DNA of 64,000 bases from DTU013 sp964512095 (GTDB lineage: Bacteria > Bacillota > Clostridia > Acetivibrionales > DTU013). The notes below the pieces were generated by a model that saw only the letters and a list, made by a program, of their open reading frames with translations, searched no databases and was not told where the DNA came from. Made by a program: the position numbers and the translations under genes. The DNA is taken from NCBI GenBank assembly GCA_964512095.1, contig CAZEIH010000010.1, forward strand, positions 1-64,000, written 5' to 3'. Shown piece by piece: positions 1 through 7,535 of this stretch (the stretch's first letter is position 1; the number at the start of each line of letters is the position of its first letter).

Positions 1-1
1 C

Positions 2-1519
2 ATAGAAAACGGAGCGACTGTGACTGTCAGCGACACCTTTGTCACAGAGCAGGGCTGCTCTATCATAGCTGAAAATGGTACCCTCAGGCTTTTGGGCAGT
101 ATTGACCATGGTGGATACGCCAAGGGCGTGCCGAAGCTAGAGGCGCTTCAGGACGGCAACGTCGGAGGAGGGCCGGGGCCGGGTTCGGTACCGGGGCAAG
201 GCCAGCGTGACTTTGTTGCGGAAACCACTACTGCCGAGAAGCTCAAGGCACTAGGGCTATTTCAAGGTGTCGGCACCAATCCGGACGGCAGTACTAACTT
301 TGACCTCGCCCGTAAACCCTCACGCATAGAGGCGTTGGTCATGCTCATACGTCTGCTCGGTAAAGATAATGAGGCCATATCCGGCAGTTGGACCCATCCA
401 TTCACCGACGTTCCAGATTGGGCAAACAATTATGTTGGATATGCCTATGAAAACAAGCTCACAAATGGCATCTCCGCCACTGAGTTCGGCACAGGAACGG
501 TTTCCTACCAGATGTATCTAACCTTTGTTTTACGCGCGCTCGGTTACTCAGATACTGGAGGAGTTGATTTCACATGGGATAAGCCTGACGATCTGGCGCT
601 CTCCATCGGTATCATGGCTGTGGGTATGCACCATGAAGATTTCCTCCGCGCCGATGTGGTACTGGTTTCCGAAGCCGCATTGTCAGTAAAACTCAAGAAC
701 AGCAGCGACACACTTCTCGACAAACTGGAAACACCGAAGAATAAAGTAGAATCTGAAAGCTCCATACCTGTTTGGACCGATACCTATACTCAGGGGATGA
801 GGGTGCAAACATCCGATGAATTGTATAATCTGATTGATGCCGCATTTAAGAACCTGATTCCACAATTTGAAATTATCCTCGATAACGCCGCGTACGATGT
901 GTTCGTTAATGATGATGAATTCGTGTTGAAGTATGTGAATTTAGGCGTCACCCATTCGGATTATGATTATCAAACCAACGTGTTCAGTTACCGAATAGAT
1001 TATTCCGTGTTTCACCAGATGCAGGGGCTCATATTCAACCGAAGCGCGGTTGAACAGTATGTGTCAGCGGAGGTCAAGGATTATGATACGCAGATGCGCG
1101 CTGTATTGGATGAAATAATCGTCCCGAACATGACCGACCGGCTAAAAGTCAAGGCAGTGCACGACTATATGGTTGCAAACTACAAATATGACACAGATTT
1201 TAAGTCAGGTTTGTATGGAGACGATACATACGCATTTCACGGTCTTTTGAAAAACGGCACTGGTGTCTGCCAGGCATATGCGGAAATGCTTTTCCTGTTT
1301 ATGTGCTATGAAGATATAGAGTGTTACTATGTAACTGGCTGGGCAAAGAGCGAAACCGGTGAGTATGGACTTCATGCATGGAATGTTGTTTATGTTGAAG
1401 ATGGCTACTACCATGTTGATGTAACCTTTGATGACCCTGTTCCTGACACAGGCAATAAAATTTCATATGATTATTTTCTAAAAATAGATGAAGAAATGGC
1501 AAAAGACCATGATTGGTGA
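2..1519 (+). CDS. SLH-domain surface protein with transglutaminase-like domain (5' end outside window)
   Basis: The reading frame is open from the window edge, so the true start lies upstream; a GTG at 20 is only the first internal start-like codon. Numbering from that codon, a Gly/Pro-rich linker at about residues 48-63 is followed by SLH-like repeats (roughly 70-230), which in this family bind cell-wall polysaccharide. The C-terminal part is a transglutaminase-like papain fold. The likely triad is Cys417 in GTGVCQAY, His452 in LHAWN and Asp467 in HVDVTFDD. Such domains act as proteases, cross-linkers or cyclases, so the substrate cannot be named. It precedes a second SLH protein gene by 37 bases on the same strand. 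Base composition appears richer in G+C than in the flagellar genes to the right. Confidence 0.8.
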   Translation: MENGATVTVSDTFVTEQGCSIIAENGTLRLLGSIDHGGYAKGVPKLEALQDGNVGGGPGPGSVPGQGQRDFVAETTTAEKLKALGLFQGVGTNPDGSTNFDLARKPSRIEALVMLIRLLGKDNEAISGSWTHPFTDVPDWANNYVGYAYENKLTNGISATEFGTGTVSYQMYLTFVLRALGYSDTGGVDFTWDKPDDLALSIGIMAVGMHHEDFLRADVVLVSEAALSVKLKNSSDTLLDKLETPKNKVESESSIPVWTDTYTQGMRVQTSDELYNLIDAAFKNLIPQFEIILDNAAYDVFVNDDEFVLKYVNLGVTHSDYDYQTNVFSYRIDYSVFHQMQGLIFNRSAVEQYVSAEVKDYDTQMRAVLDEIIVPNMTDRLKVKAVHDYMVANYKYDTDFKSGLYGDDTYAFHGLLKNGTGVCQAYAEMLFLFMCYEDIECYYVTGWAKSETGEYGLHAWNVVYVEDGYYHVDVTFDDPVPDTGNKISYDYFLKIDEEMAKDHDW

Positions 1520-1556
1520 AGGTATCACAAATTTCGGAAGGAGTGAAATACTAAAT

Positions 1557-4500
1557 ATGAATAAATCTAGATTATGCGCGTTTCTCCTATGCGCTACAAT
1601 GCTTATATCCCTTCTGCCCACGGTGGCGCTGGCGGAGACTCCCATCGTAGAATATGTCGATTACGATATTACGGCAGACACGACATGGCACGCGGGAGAT
1701 TACTATATCTGTAAGGTGAACAACCGCGAGCCAAGGATCACAAACGCTGCGACACTGACCATAGAGAGCGGAGCAAAGGTATATTTCAGTACGCTTACCA
1801 CAGCAACGCTTCCCGGCACTGAAAGTAGCCCCAAAAATCCATACTCCAGTCTGACTGTGACAAACGGCACACTCTCCGCTACCGGCGTGACCTTCACCAC
1901 TGTTCCAGATGCGCCGGAGCAAACCACATGGCAAAACGCCGGGTGGAACGGCATACAAGCTATTGGAGTAGGCACGGCGGGAGCTACAAGCCTGTCCTTC
2001 ACAAACTGCACGTTTGAATACAGTGGATTCAGCGATGCGGGTACGCTATACGGGGTGCAATCAAACGGCATAAACAGCGAGGTCAACATCTCCGCCGCAG
2101 GCTGTACGTTTAGAGATCCGAAGGGAGGCACGACGGCTATTCGCTACAACAACGGCAGCAACACGACCGGAAGCGGCACTGTCTCGGTGTCCAGCTCTAG
2201 TTTTACCGGCTATGGGCGCGGTGTACAGGTACAGCAAAACGGCGACGATGCCGTAAACACCACAGTATCCGGCTGTACCTTTTCCAATATTAGTATACGC
2301 CCGTTGGAAATAAACGGAGGGCGGCAGGCCGTCGTAACTGGCAATAGCTTCAACAATTTTGTTACAGGACAGCATGACAACCCTGTTCTGATATATGACG
2401 GGTTTTCGCCCACCAGCACAGAACAGACGGTGACGCTGAAGGACAACACCTTTAACTACGGTAGCAACGCTAATATTTATCCTGTAGTAATCGGTGCGGG
2501 GTGTAAAATCAATGAGGATATCACCAGTCCCACCATAACCTTTAGTACAGACTATCCGGCGGCATATCGATATATCGTACTATCAAGGGGAGTTGGTTAT
2601 TTAAACAACTACAGAAACGCAGTTTGGGGCGACGCAGGCATACCTTACCTGCTGGCAAGTGAAATTACCATTACAGGAACCGACGAAACGAATCAAAGCT
2701 CTCTTACAATAAAACCCGGCGTGACCGTCTGCCTGGGTGACGGTAGCGGCAGTGATAACCTCACGGTAAGAGGGACGCTGGCGGCGGTAGGAACGGCTAC
2801 CAAGCCTATCACATTTACCAAAAAGGCCGACCTGACCTATGGCAACACGATATCCGCAAATGTCAACCTAAGAGGCGGTAGCATCACATTGAAGTATTGT
2901 GTCATGGACGGGCTTTACAGAGGGATTGAAATAACAGCGCCTAGCACCACAGCGGGCTTGATCTTGCTAAAAAACTGTAGGGTACAGAATTCGCAACATC
3001 CAATGCTTCTTAAAGGGTACAATGTTTCGGTCAAAAACTGTGTACTTAAAGGCAAGGGTTTAGAAACAGGGGGCGGCAACTATGTAAATTCCACCACAAT
3101 AGAGGACTGCTCCATTACCGCCAGCGGAGCAGGCAGCGACAACGGCATCGTTCTCAACACGGCTAAAGGTGTCGTACTGAAAAACTGCCTGATCTCTGGA
3201 TTTTCCGGTTATGGCGTCGCAGTAAACAGTAACGGCTATCAGACATTGGAAGCGGGAGCACCGCTTATCGAGAACTGCACGATCACTGGAAACGGGCATG
3301 GTATTGTGTATTTGAGGGATTATAGCTCGGCCTACGGCGTGTTCATAAAAAACAGCATTATCTATGGCAATACGGGGCTTGACCTTGCGAACAGAGTGTA
3401 TACCAACTCCTACAATGATGTTTATAACACCACAATAGCTGCTGAGAGCATCGCCTATTCGCTTATCGGCAACGACGGCACCTCGCTGACATTTGACCAA
3501 CTTGGCTATCATGTGCACGAGTCTTTAGGTAAGATCCGAAAAATAGCACCAGCTTCATACGCGAACCGCATTGTCGGAGATCCGCTTTTCGCGGGCAACG
3601 GAGACTACCACATACAGTCGGCAGGCGGCAGATGGAATGGCAGCGATTGGGTCAATGACAACGTTACAAGCCCCTGTATCGACGCTGGCGACCCGGCTTC
3701 CGACTATGCGAATGAACCGACTCCAAACGGCAGACGCATCAACCTTGGCTGCTATGGCAACACGGCTCACGCCTCCAAATCTGGCGACGCCATTACCTCC
3801 TACACGATTACCCTTCCCGATGGAAAGGTGGACGGATATTCCGCCTACACCCTCGAGGCGCATGGCAGCTCAGTTTCCCCAGTAGCTCACGGCGGCGGCT
3901 ACAGTTTCACTATATCCGTAGGCAACGCCTTCTTTAAGAGTGACACTTTCAAGGTAAAGGCAAATAGCATCGAATTGACGCCGGATAGCGACACAGGCGC
4001 TTATACCATCGACAGTATCACGGCAAACCAAGATATTACTGTGGAGGGAGTTGCGAAAATCGACACCCCAAACATTAAAACGCAACCGACAGACCAATCT
4101 GTAGCTGTGGGTACGGAAGTAACCTTCAGCGTAGCGGCAGAAGGCTACAACCTTACATACTCATGGCAAGTAAGCAAGGATGGCGGAAGCACTTGGGAGA
4201 ATATTGAAGGAGCTACCAGTGCACAGTATACGATAGCATCGCCCACCCTTTCCCAAAGTGGATGGCAATACCGCTGCTGGGTGAAAAGTAGCGCAGACGT
4301 TGGAACCCCCTATTACAGCAAATCAAGCAATATCGTTACACTTACAGTAATGGATTCGGTCACTCAGTACACCATATCCATCAGCGCCAATCCTTCGTCG
4401 GGAGGCACAATCAGCGACGGTGTCCGCGTCACATCGGGAGCTTCCATCACCGTCACAGCAACACCTAATGGAAGTCACCGCTTCGTAAAATGGACGGAAG

Positions 4501-5633
4501 GCGGTATACAGGTCAGTACCAGCGCAAGCTATACCTTCATTGCGACAGCAAACCGTACCCTTGTTGCGGTATTTAAAAGTATCCCACAATATAATCCACC
4601 AACCTCGCATGTAACTCAACCCGCTCCTGTCACCGTGATTGGCAGTGGTGAAAGCGTCACTACAGCTAATATCGAAAGGCTTATCTCAGATGGAAAATCA
4701 CTGACCGTTGATGGTGCAGATGGCGTAAAGCTAGTATTTGATACAGAATCGCTTAAAGGTATCAGTAAGCAGGCCAGTGGCAGCGTAAAAGTGATGATAG
4801 CAGACGTGTCCGATGAATATCAACAGACTCATCCCAGTAAGCTGGTGTTTTCACTGACCCTTAACTCTGGCGATAAAGTTATCACAGATTTTGGTGGCTC
4901 TACTACAGTGTCCCTGCCCTATGAATTTAATGAGAGAGAGCTGGCGGATAGTGTAACAGCCTGGCATCTTGCGGAAAGTGACGTTTTGGTCGCAATCCCC
5001 TGCACTTATGACCCGGCAACCAAGCTGTTGAGCTTCACAGTCAGTCACTTCGCGCTGTATATGGTAGGGGTCACTTCCTCATGGGAAAACCCCTTCGCCG
5101 ATGTCAATGAAAGCGATTGGTTCTATAATGCTGTGCGATTCGTCCACGAAAACGGCCTGATAGTCGGCACCGGCGACACAGCCTTCAACCCGCTGGCCAA
5201 TACCTCACGCAGCATGATCGTCACCATCCTGTATCGGCTTGAAGAAACGCCCGCAGCAGGTGCCAATACCTTCAGCGATGTATCGGCAGATAAGTATTAT
5301 ACGGATGCCGTCGCATGGGCTGCTGAAAACGATATTGTTAGCGGATATGGTGACGGAAAGTTCGGACCAGAAGATGCCATCACCCGTGAACAAATGGCGG
5401 TGATCCTGATGAATTACGCCAAGTTCAAGGGCTACGATGTGTCCATTAACACCGATCTCTCCAAGTATACAGACGAAGGCTCTATCTCAAACTGGGCAAA
5501 GGATGCAATGTCCTGGACTAACGCCACTGGCTTAATCCAAGGTGACGGCACAAAACTTATGCCTATAGGCAACACTGAGCGGTGCCATTTGGCAGCGATT
5601 CTTCAGAGGTTTATTGAGAACATAACGAAGTAA
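1557..5633 (+). CDS. Secreted beta-helix protein with Ig-like, InlB-type and three SLH domains
   Basis: The start is the ATG at 1557: it is followed directly by a signal peptide (MNKSRLCAFLLCATML to a VALAE cleavage region), with AAGGAG at 1538-1543 upstream. The 1358-residue product has many right-handed beta-helix repeats (about 90-650) marked by recurring N-C-T/S/V motifs, as in pectate-lyase-like folds. Next come an InlB-like repeat (about 745-830), an Ig-like domain (about 837-930), a bacterial repeat of the NGSHRFVKWTEGG type (about 937-1010), and three SLH repeats at the C-terminus (about 1176-1358). The SLH repeats should anchor it to the cell wall. The beta-helix suggests polysaccharide binding or cleavage, or adhesion; I see no certain catalytic residues. 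It probably shares a transcript with the preceding SLH gene. Confidence 0.85.
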   Translation: MNKSRLCAFLLCATMLISLLPTVALAETPIVEYVDYDITADTTWHAGDYYICKVNNREPRITNAATLTIESGAKVYFSTLTTATLPGTESSPKNPYSSLTVTNGTLSATGVTFTTVPDAPEQTTWQNAGWNGIQAIGVGTAGATSLSFTNCTFEYSGFSDAGTLYGVQSNGINSEVNISAAGCTFRDPKGGTTAIRYNNGSNTTGSGTVSVSSSSFTGYGRGVQVQQNGDDAVNTTVSGCTFSNISIRPLEINGGRQAVVTGNSFNNFVTGQHDNPVLIYDGFSPTSTEQTVTLKDNTFNYGSNANIYPVVIGAGCKINEDITSPTITFSTDYPAAYRYIVLSRGVGYLNNYRNAVWGDAGIPYLLASEITITGTDETNQSSLTIKPGVTVCLGDGSGSDNLTVRGTLAAVGTATKPITFTKKADLTYGNTISANVNLRGGSITLKYCVMDGLYRGIEITAPSTTAGLILLKNCRVQNSQHPMLLKGYNVSVKNCVLKGKGLETGGGNYVNSTTIEDCSITASGAGSDNGIVLNTAKGVVLKNCLISGFSGYGVAVNSNGYQTLEAGAPLIENCTITGNGHGIVYLRDYSSAYGVFIKNSIIYGNTGLDLANRVYTNSYNDVYNTTIAAESIAYSLIGNDGTSLTFDQLGYHVHESLGKIRKIAPASYANRIVGDPLFAGNGDYHIQSAGGRWNGSDWVNDNVTSPCIDAGDPASDYANEPTPNGRRINLGCYGNTAHASKSGDAITSYTITLPDGKVDGYSAYTLEAHGSSVSPVAHGGGYSFTISVGNAFFKSDTFKVKANSIELTPDSDTGAYTIDSITANQDITVEGVAKIDTPNIKTQPTDQSVAVGTEVTFSVAAEGYNLTYSWQVSKDGGSTWENIEGATSAQYTIASPTLSQSGWQYRCWVKSSADVGTPYYSKSSNIVTLTVMDSVTQYTISISANPSSGGTISDGVRVTSGASITVTATPNGSHRFVKWTEGGIQVSTSASYTFIATANRTLVAVFKSIPQYNPPTSHVTQPAPVTVIGSGESVTTANIERLISDGKSLTVDGADGVKLVFDTESLKGISKQASGSVKVMIADVSDEYQQTHPSKLVFSLTLNSGDKVITDFGGSTTVSLPYEFNERELADSVTAWHLAESDVLVAIPCTYDPATKLLSFTVSHFALYMVGVTSSWENPFADVNESDWFYNAVRFVHENGLIVGTGDTAFNPLANTSRSMIVTILYRLEETPAAGANTFSDVSADKYYTDAVAWAAENDIVSGYGDGKFGPEDAITREQMAVILMNYAKFKGYDVSINTDLSKYTDEGSISNWAKDAMSWTNATGLIQGDGTKLMPIGNTERCHLAAILQRFIENITK

Positions 5634-5660
5634 GACCGATAGAGCATATTAAAGAAACTA

Positions 5661-5741
5661 TGGGCAAACTAGGCTAAAGCTGTGGACGCAAAGCCATGGG
5701 TTCTTAGGCACTCATAGAGCATGATGACAGCCTACTTGCCA
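5661..5741 (+). promoter_or_regulatory. Cyclic-di-GMP-I (GEMM) riboswitch-like aptamer
   Basis: The landmarks of the class are present in order. GGGCAAAC lies at 5662-5669 and a short stem with a TAAA loop at 5669-5683. GACGCAAAGCC follows at 5685-5695, then a CTTA segment (the usual sequence is CTAA), and GACAGCC with TTGCC closing at about 5726-5739. GGCAA at 5663-5667 pairs with TTGCC at 5735-5739 as P1. Some conserved positions deviate (CTTA, and an altered P2/P3 side near 5722-5730), so binding may be weakened. I see no terminator hairpin or sequestered ribosome site between it and the marR promoter at 5769. The aptamer lies just after the SLH gene, a gene class that GEMM riboswitches often regulate. 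Confidence 0.75.
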
Positions 5742-5768
5742 ATCTTAGCAGTTACAAAAAATTTGCAC

Positions 5769-5797
5769 TTGACATTACGCAACCTATTGCATATAAT
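5769..5797 (+). promoter_or_regulatory. Sigma-A promoter of the marR-flavodoxin unit
   Basis: A consensus -35 TTGACA (5769-5774), a 17-bp spacer and a consensus -10 TATAAT (5792-5797) lie 38 bases upstream of the marR start. Both hexamers match perfectly, so this should be a strong promoter that needs a repressor. The -10 lies within the inverted repeat described separately. Confidence 0.85.
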
Positions 5798-5817
5798 TCA
5801 TGCAATAGGTTGCGTAA
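5775..5817. promoter_or_regulatory. Perfect 18-bp inverted repeat, probable MarR operator
   Basis: The left arm TTACGCAACCTATTGCAT (5775-5792) and its exact reverse complement (5800-5817) flank a 7-base centre. The repeat covers the whole promoter spacer, the -10 and the start of the transcript, the usual position for an autorepressed MarR-family operator. It has no T-tract, so it is not a terminator. That MarR itself binds here is inference from position. Confidence 0.75.
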
Positions 5818-5834
5818 ATGTTGGGAAGTGAATA

Positions 5835-6290
5835 ATGAAAATTCCAGAGAATAATCAATATGTTTTATTTGGCGGTGTGTTTATACTAGCAAACAAATTG
5901 CAGTTAATTGCCGACAAAAAAGCACGTGGACTTTCTACAAAGCAGTGGTTTTTAATGCGGAATCTCCAGGATTTATCCATTGAAATACCTCCCACTATAA
6001 CCATGTTGGCAAAAGAAACCGATACTTCTCGGCAAAATGTAAGTAAAATGCTTTTAACTTTGCAGAAGCAGGGTTTTGTGTCTTTGCGGGACAGTGAGAC
6101 AGACCGTCGCAGCCAAACAGTTGAAATGACCATAAAGGGAAAAGAAGTGTTAGCCCAAATGGCAGGCGAATCGACTTCTTTTTTTGCTGAACTATTTAAT
6201 GGTATCAGTGCCGAAGAAAGCGAAGCAGCTGCTAAGGTAGTTATAAAGCTGATTAGCAATCTCAAAAAAATACAGGAGGATTTAGGGTGA
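5835..6290 (+). CDS. MarR-family transcriptional regulator
   Basis: The product is a 151-residue winged-helix protein of normal MarR length. The DNA-binding core runs from about residue 50 to 105. It includes the helix-turn-helix TMLAKETDTSRQNVSKML and a wing with the typical D-x-x-D-R-R pattern (SETDRRSQ), where an Arg contacts the minor groove. N- and C-terminal helices should form the dimer interface. It lies 38 bases after a perfect promoter overlapped by an 18-bp palindrome, which suggests autorepression. The next gene is a flavodoxin, so the regulon may respond to an oxidant or aromatic ligand, but the ligand is unknown. An open frame shifted by one base continues directly after its stop codon (separate entry). 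Confidence 0.9.
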   Translation: MKIPENNQYVLFGGVFILANKLQLIADKKARGLSTKQWFLMRNLQDLSIEIPPTITMLAKETDTSRQNVSKMLLTLQKQGFVSLRDSETDRRSQTVEMTIKGKEVLAQMAGESTSFFAELFNGISAEESEAAAKVVIKLISNLKKIQEDLG

Positions 6291-6405
6291 CGGTCGTGGC
6301 TCTGATGCTGAAAAAGTTGTAGATACAGTGATTGAGCAACAAAGCGTACTGCAACGCTCACATACAATACTAAAAGCCATTGAAAACACTTTATCGGAAA
6401 GGTAG
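6286..6405 (+). other. Open frame continuing marR in another frame; possible frameshifted C-terminal extension
   Basis: The MarR frame ends at TGA 6288-6290 within GGGTGA. If one G of the GGG run is skipped, translation continues for 38 more codons (DGRGSDAEKVVDTVIEQQ onward) to TAG at 6403-6405, eight bases before the flavodoxin ATG. The sequence reads like a charged amphipathic helix and fills an otherwise empty 123-base gap. It has no ATG of its own; an in-frame GTG would give only 24 residues. It may be a recent indel in marR, a sequencing slip, or coincidence. Confidence 0.4.
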
Positions 6406-6413
6406 GAAAAAAC

Positions 6414-6950
6414 ATGAATATAGTTGTTGTTTATACATCAAAATATGGTAGCACTAAAAAGTATGCACACTGGATTGCCGAAGCATTGGGGTGCAAAGTA
6501 AAAAGTCTCTCTGAAATATCATCTAAGGATTTATCAATTCATGACGTTATTATTTACGGCGGTGGTCTGTATGCTGGCAGCATTGCTGGTTTCAAGAAGT
6601 TCCTAAAAAAACTTGGAACAGCTGACAATAAGAGGCTTGCTTTATACCTGGTCGGACTTACAAATCCTGAAGAGCAAGATGCCTATACCGAAATCGCTGA
6701 TAAAAGCATCCCGCCTGAATGGAAAAATAAGTTTAAGGTTTTTTCTTTTCGTGGTGATCAGCAGTTCAGCCGAATGTCAGCTTTGCATAAATTAATGATG
6801 AGAATGCCTAAGGCCATGGCTGAAAAGAAGCCGCCAGAGCAACGCACACAGGAGGATCGAATGTTTATTGAAGACTTTGGTAAAGATGTGTTTTTCTCAA
6901 ACAAAGCATTTATTTTGCCTTTGGTAGAATACATAAGGACATCAAAATAA
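6414..6950 (+). CDS. Flavodoxin-domain protein
   Basis: This 178-residue protein begins with the flavodoxin strand MNIVVVYTSKYGST, in which T-S-K-Y-G-S-T forms the FMN phosphate-binding loop. A second signature (IIYGGGLYAGSI, about residues 46-57) corresponds to the loop beside the isoalloxazine ring. It resembles the menaquinone-dependent protoporphyrinogen oxidase/Flavodoxin_5 type rather than short electron-carrier flavodoxins, but nothing nearby supports a role in haem synthesis. Co-transcription with the MarR regulator suggests a stress-inducible FMN redox protein. An AGGA motif lies 6-9 bases before the start. The gene is followed by a hairpin at 7027-7075. Confidence 0.85.
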   Translation: MNIVVVYTSKYGSTKKYAHWIAEALGCKVKSLSEISSKDLSIHDVIIYGGGLYAGSIAGFKKFLKKLGTADNKRLALYLVGLTNPEEQDAYTEIADKSIPPEWKNKFKVFSFRGDQQFSRMSALHKLMMRMPKAMAEKKPPEQRTQEDRMFIEDFGKDVFFSNKAFILPLVEYIRTSK

Positions 6951-7026
6951 ACTTGTATTCCTCCTCAAATGGCATATCAGGTTCAAGGAGTAAAATCCGA
7001 AGTGCTTGGGTGGAAGGTGCTAACTA

Positions 7027-7075
7027 AAAATGAGGTCATATAATGATGTGAAAAGCCACTATATTACCTCATTTT
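7027..7075 (+). terminator. Hairpin after the flavodoxin gene, possible terminator
   Basis: AAAATGAGGTCATATA (7027-7042) pairs with TATATTACCTCATTTT (7060-7075) with one mismatch. The loop is 17 bases and the stem ends in TTTT. It is a plausible weak intrinsic terminator for the marR-flavodoxin transcript and faces the tRNA terminator that follows. Confidence 0.5.
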
Positions 7076-7096
7076 CATCATAGCCTTTCAGCGCAT

Positions 7097-7138
7097 AAAA
7101 AAACGATACCGCAGATTAATTGTATCAATCTGCGGTAT
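7097..7138 (-). terminator. Intrinsic terminator after tRNA-Leu (minus strand)
   Basis: A perfect 12-bp stem (ATACCGCAGATT at 7106-7117 with its complement at 7127-7138) has a 9-base loop. On the minus strand it is followed by CG and a run of seven T. I see no other strong terminator between here and the leftmost fla-operon gene, so it may also stop read-through from that operon. Confidence 0.85.
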
Positions 7139-7176
7139 TAATCTGTTGCTTATACCACCTAAAGGCGGATAAGCTT

Positions 7177-7263
7177 TGGTGCCGAAGGCCGGACTCGAAC
7201 CGGCACGGTATCGCTACCGGTGGATTTTGAGTCCACTACGTCTGCCAATTCCATCACTTCGGC
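7177..7263 (-). tRNA. tRNA-Leu (CAA)
   Basis: This 87-nt class II tRNA includes an encoded CCA. The 7-bp acceptor stem GCCGAAG/CTTCGGC lies at 7257-7263 and 7181-7187. The anticodon stem is GTGGA/TCCAC with loop CTCAAAA, giving anticodon CAA for UUG codons. A long variable arm follows, then the GGTTCGAGTCC T-loop region. It has its own promoter at 7289-7318 and a terminator at 7097-7138. Confidence 0.95.
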
Positions 7264-7288
7264 ATACCTTTTATAAGCTGCAAAATGA

Positions 7289-7318
7289 ATTATACAATAG
7301 AGCTCCGCACCTTGTCAA
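7289..7318 (-). promoter_or_regulatory. Promoter of tRNA-Leu
   Basis: On the minus strand, TTGACA (7313-7318) and TATAAT (7289-7294) are separated by 18 bp and lie 25 bases before the mature tRNA 5' end. Both hexamers are consensus. Confidence 0.8.
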
Positions 7319-7359
7319 GAAGCATTATTTGTACGATTCCCCCAACTCAATCCCTAATA

Positions 7360-7524
7360 TTATTTCATCACCATACCAAACTCCTCAGCCCTGCTGATTA
7401 TCTGCTCTCGGGTAATACCTTCAAAAGAATCTCTTCCAGCCAAATAAATCATACTGATGATGGATGTGATTATTATTCCTATCCCTATGCCCAGCAGCAG
7501 GCTTCTGACATGAAACCGTCCCAT
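7360..7524 (-). CDS. Small membrane protein, short YceG/MltG-like C-terminal motif
   Basis: This 54-residue product starts MGRFHVRSLLLGIGIG and has one hydrophobic segment (about residues 8-28). A short polar tail, GITREQIISRAEEFGMV, follows. That tail resembles the small clostridial proteins annotated as truncated MltG/YceG (a D/T-x-E-x-I-x-x-R-A-x-x-x-G-M pattern). The catalytic lytic-transglycosylase domain is absent, so it should not be called a transglycosylase. It begins 12 bases after the stop of the SwrB-like gene and is probably the last gene of the fla/che operon. Its role is unknown; an inner-membrane partner of the flagellar or envelope machinery is a guess. Confidence 0.6.
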   Translation of the reverse strand: MGRFHVRSLLLGIGIGIIITSIISMIYLAGRDSFEGITREQIISRAEEFGMVMK

Positions 7525-7535
7525 TAGATACTCCC

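Noticed and set aside
3571..3885. Plus-strand frame inside the beta-helix gene
   Set aside because: It is a shadow of the larger gene, with no ribosome site and no family resemblance.
5775..5817. Intrinsic terminator for the upstream SLH gene
   Set aside because: The repeat has no T-tract and overlaps a consensus promoter; an operator fits better.
7027..7075. Miniature transposable element
   Set aside because: The inverted repeat is short, has no flanking target duplication that I can see, and sits where a terminator is expected.
7176..7397. Plus-strand coding frame across this region
   Set aside because: It runs through the tRNA-Leu gene and its promoter on the other strand.
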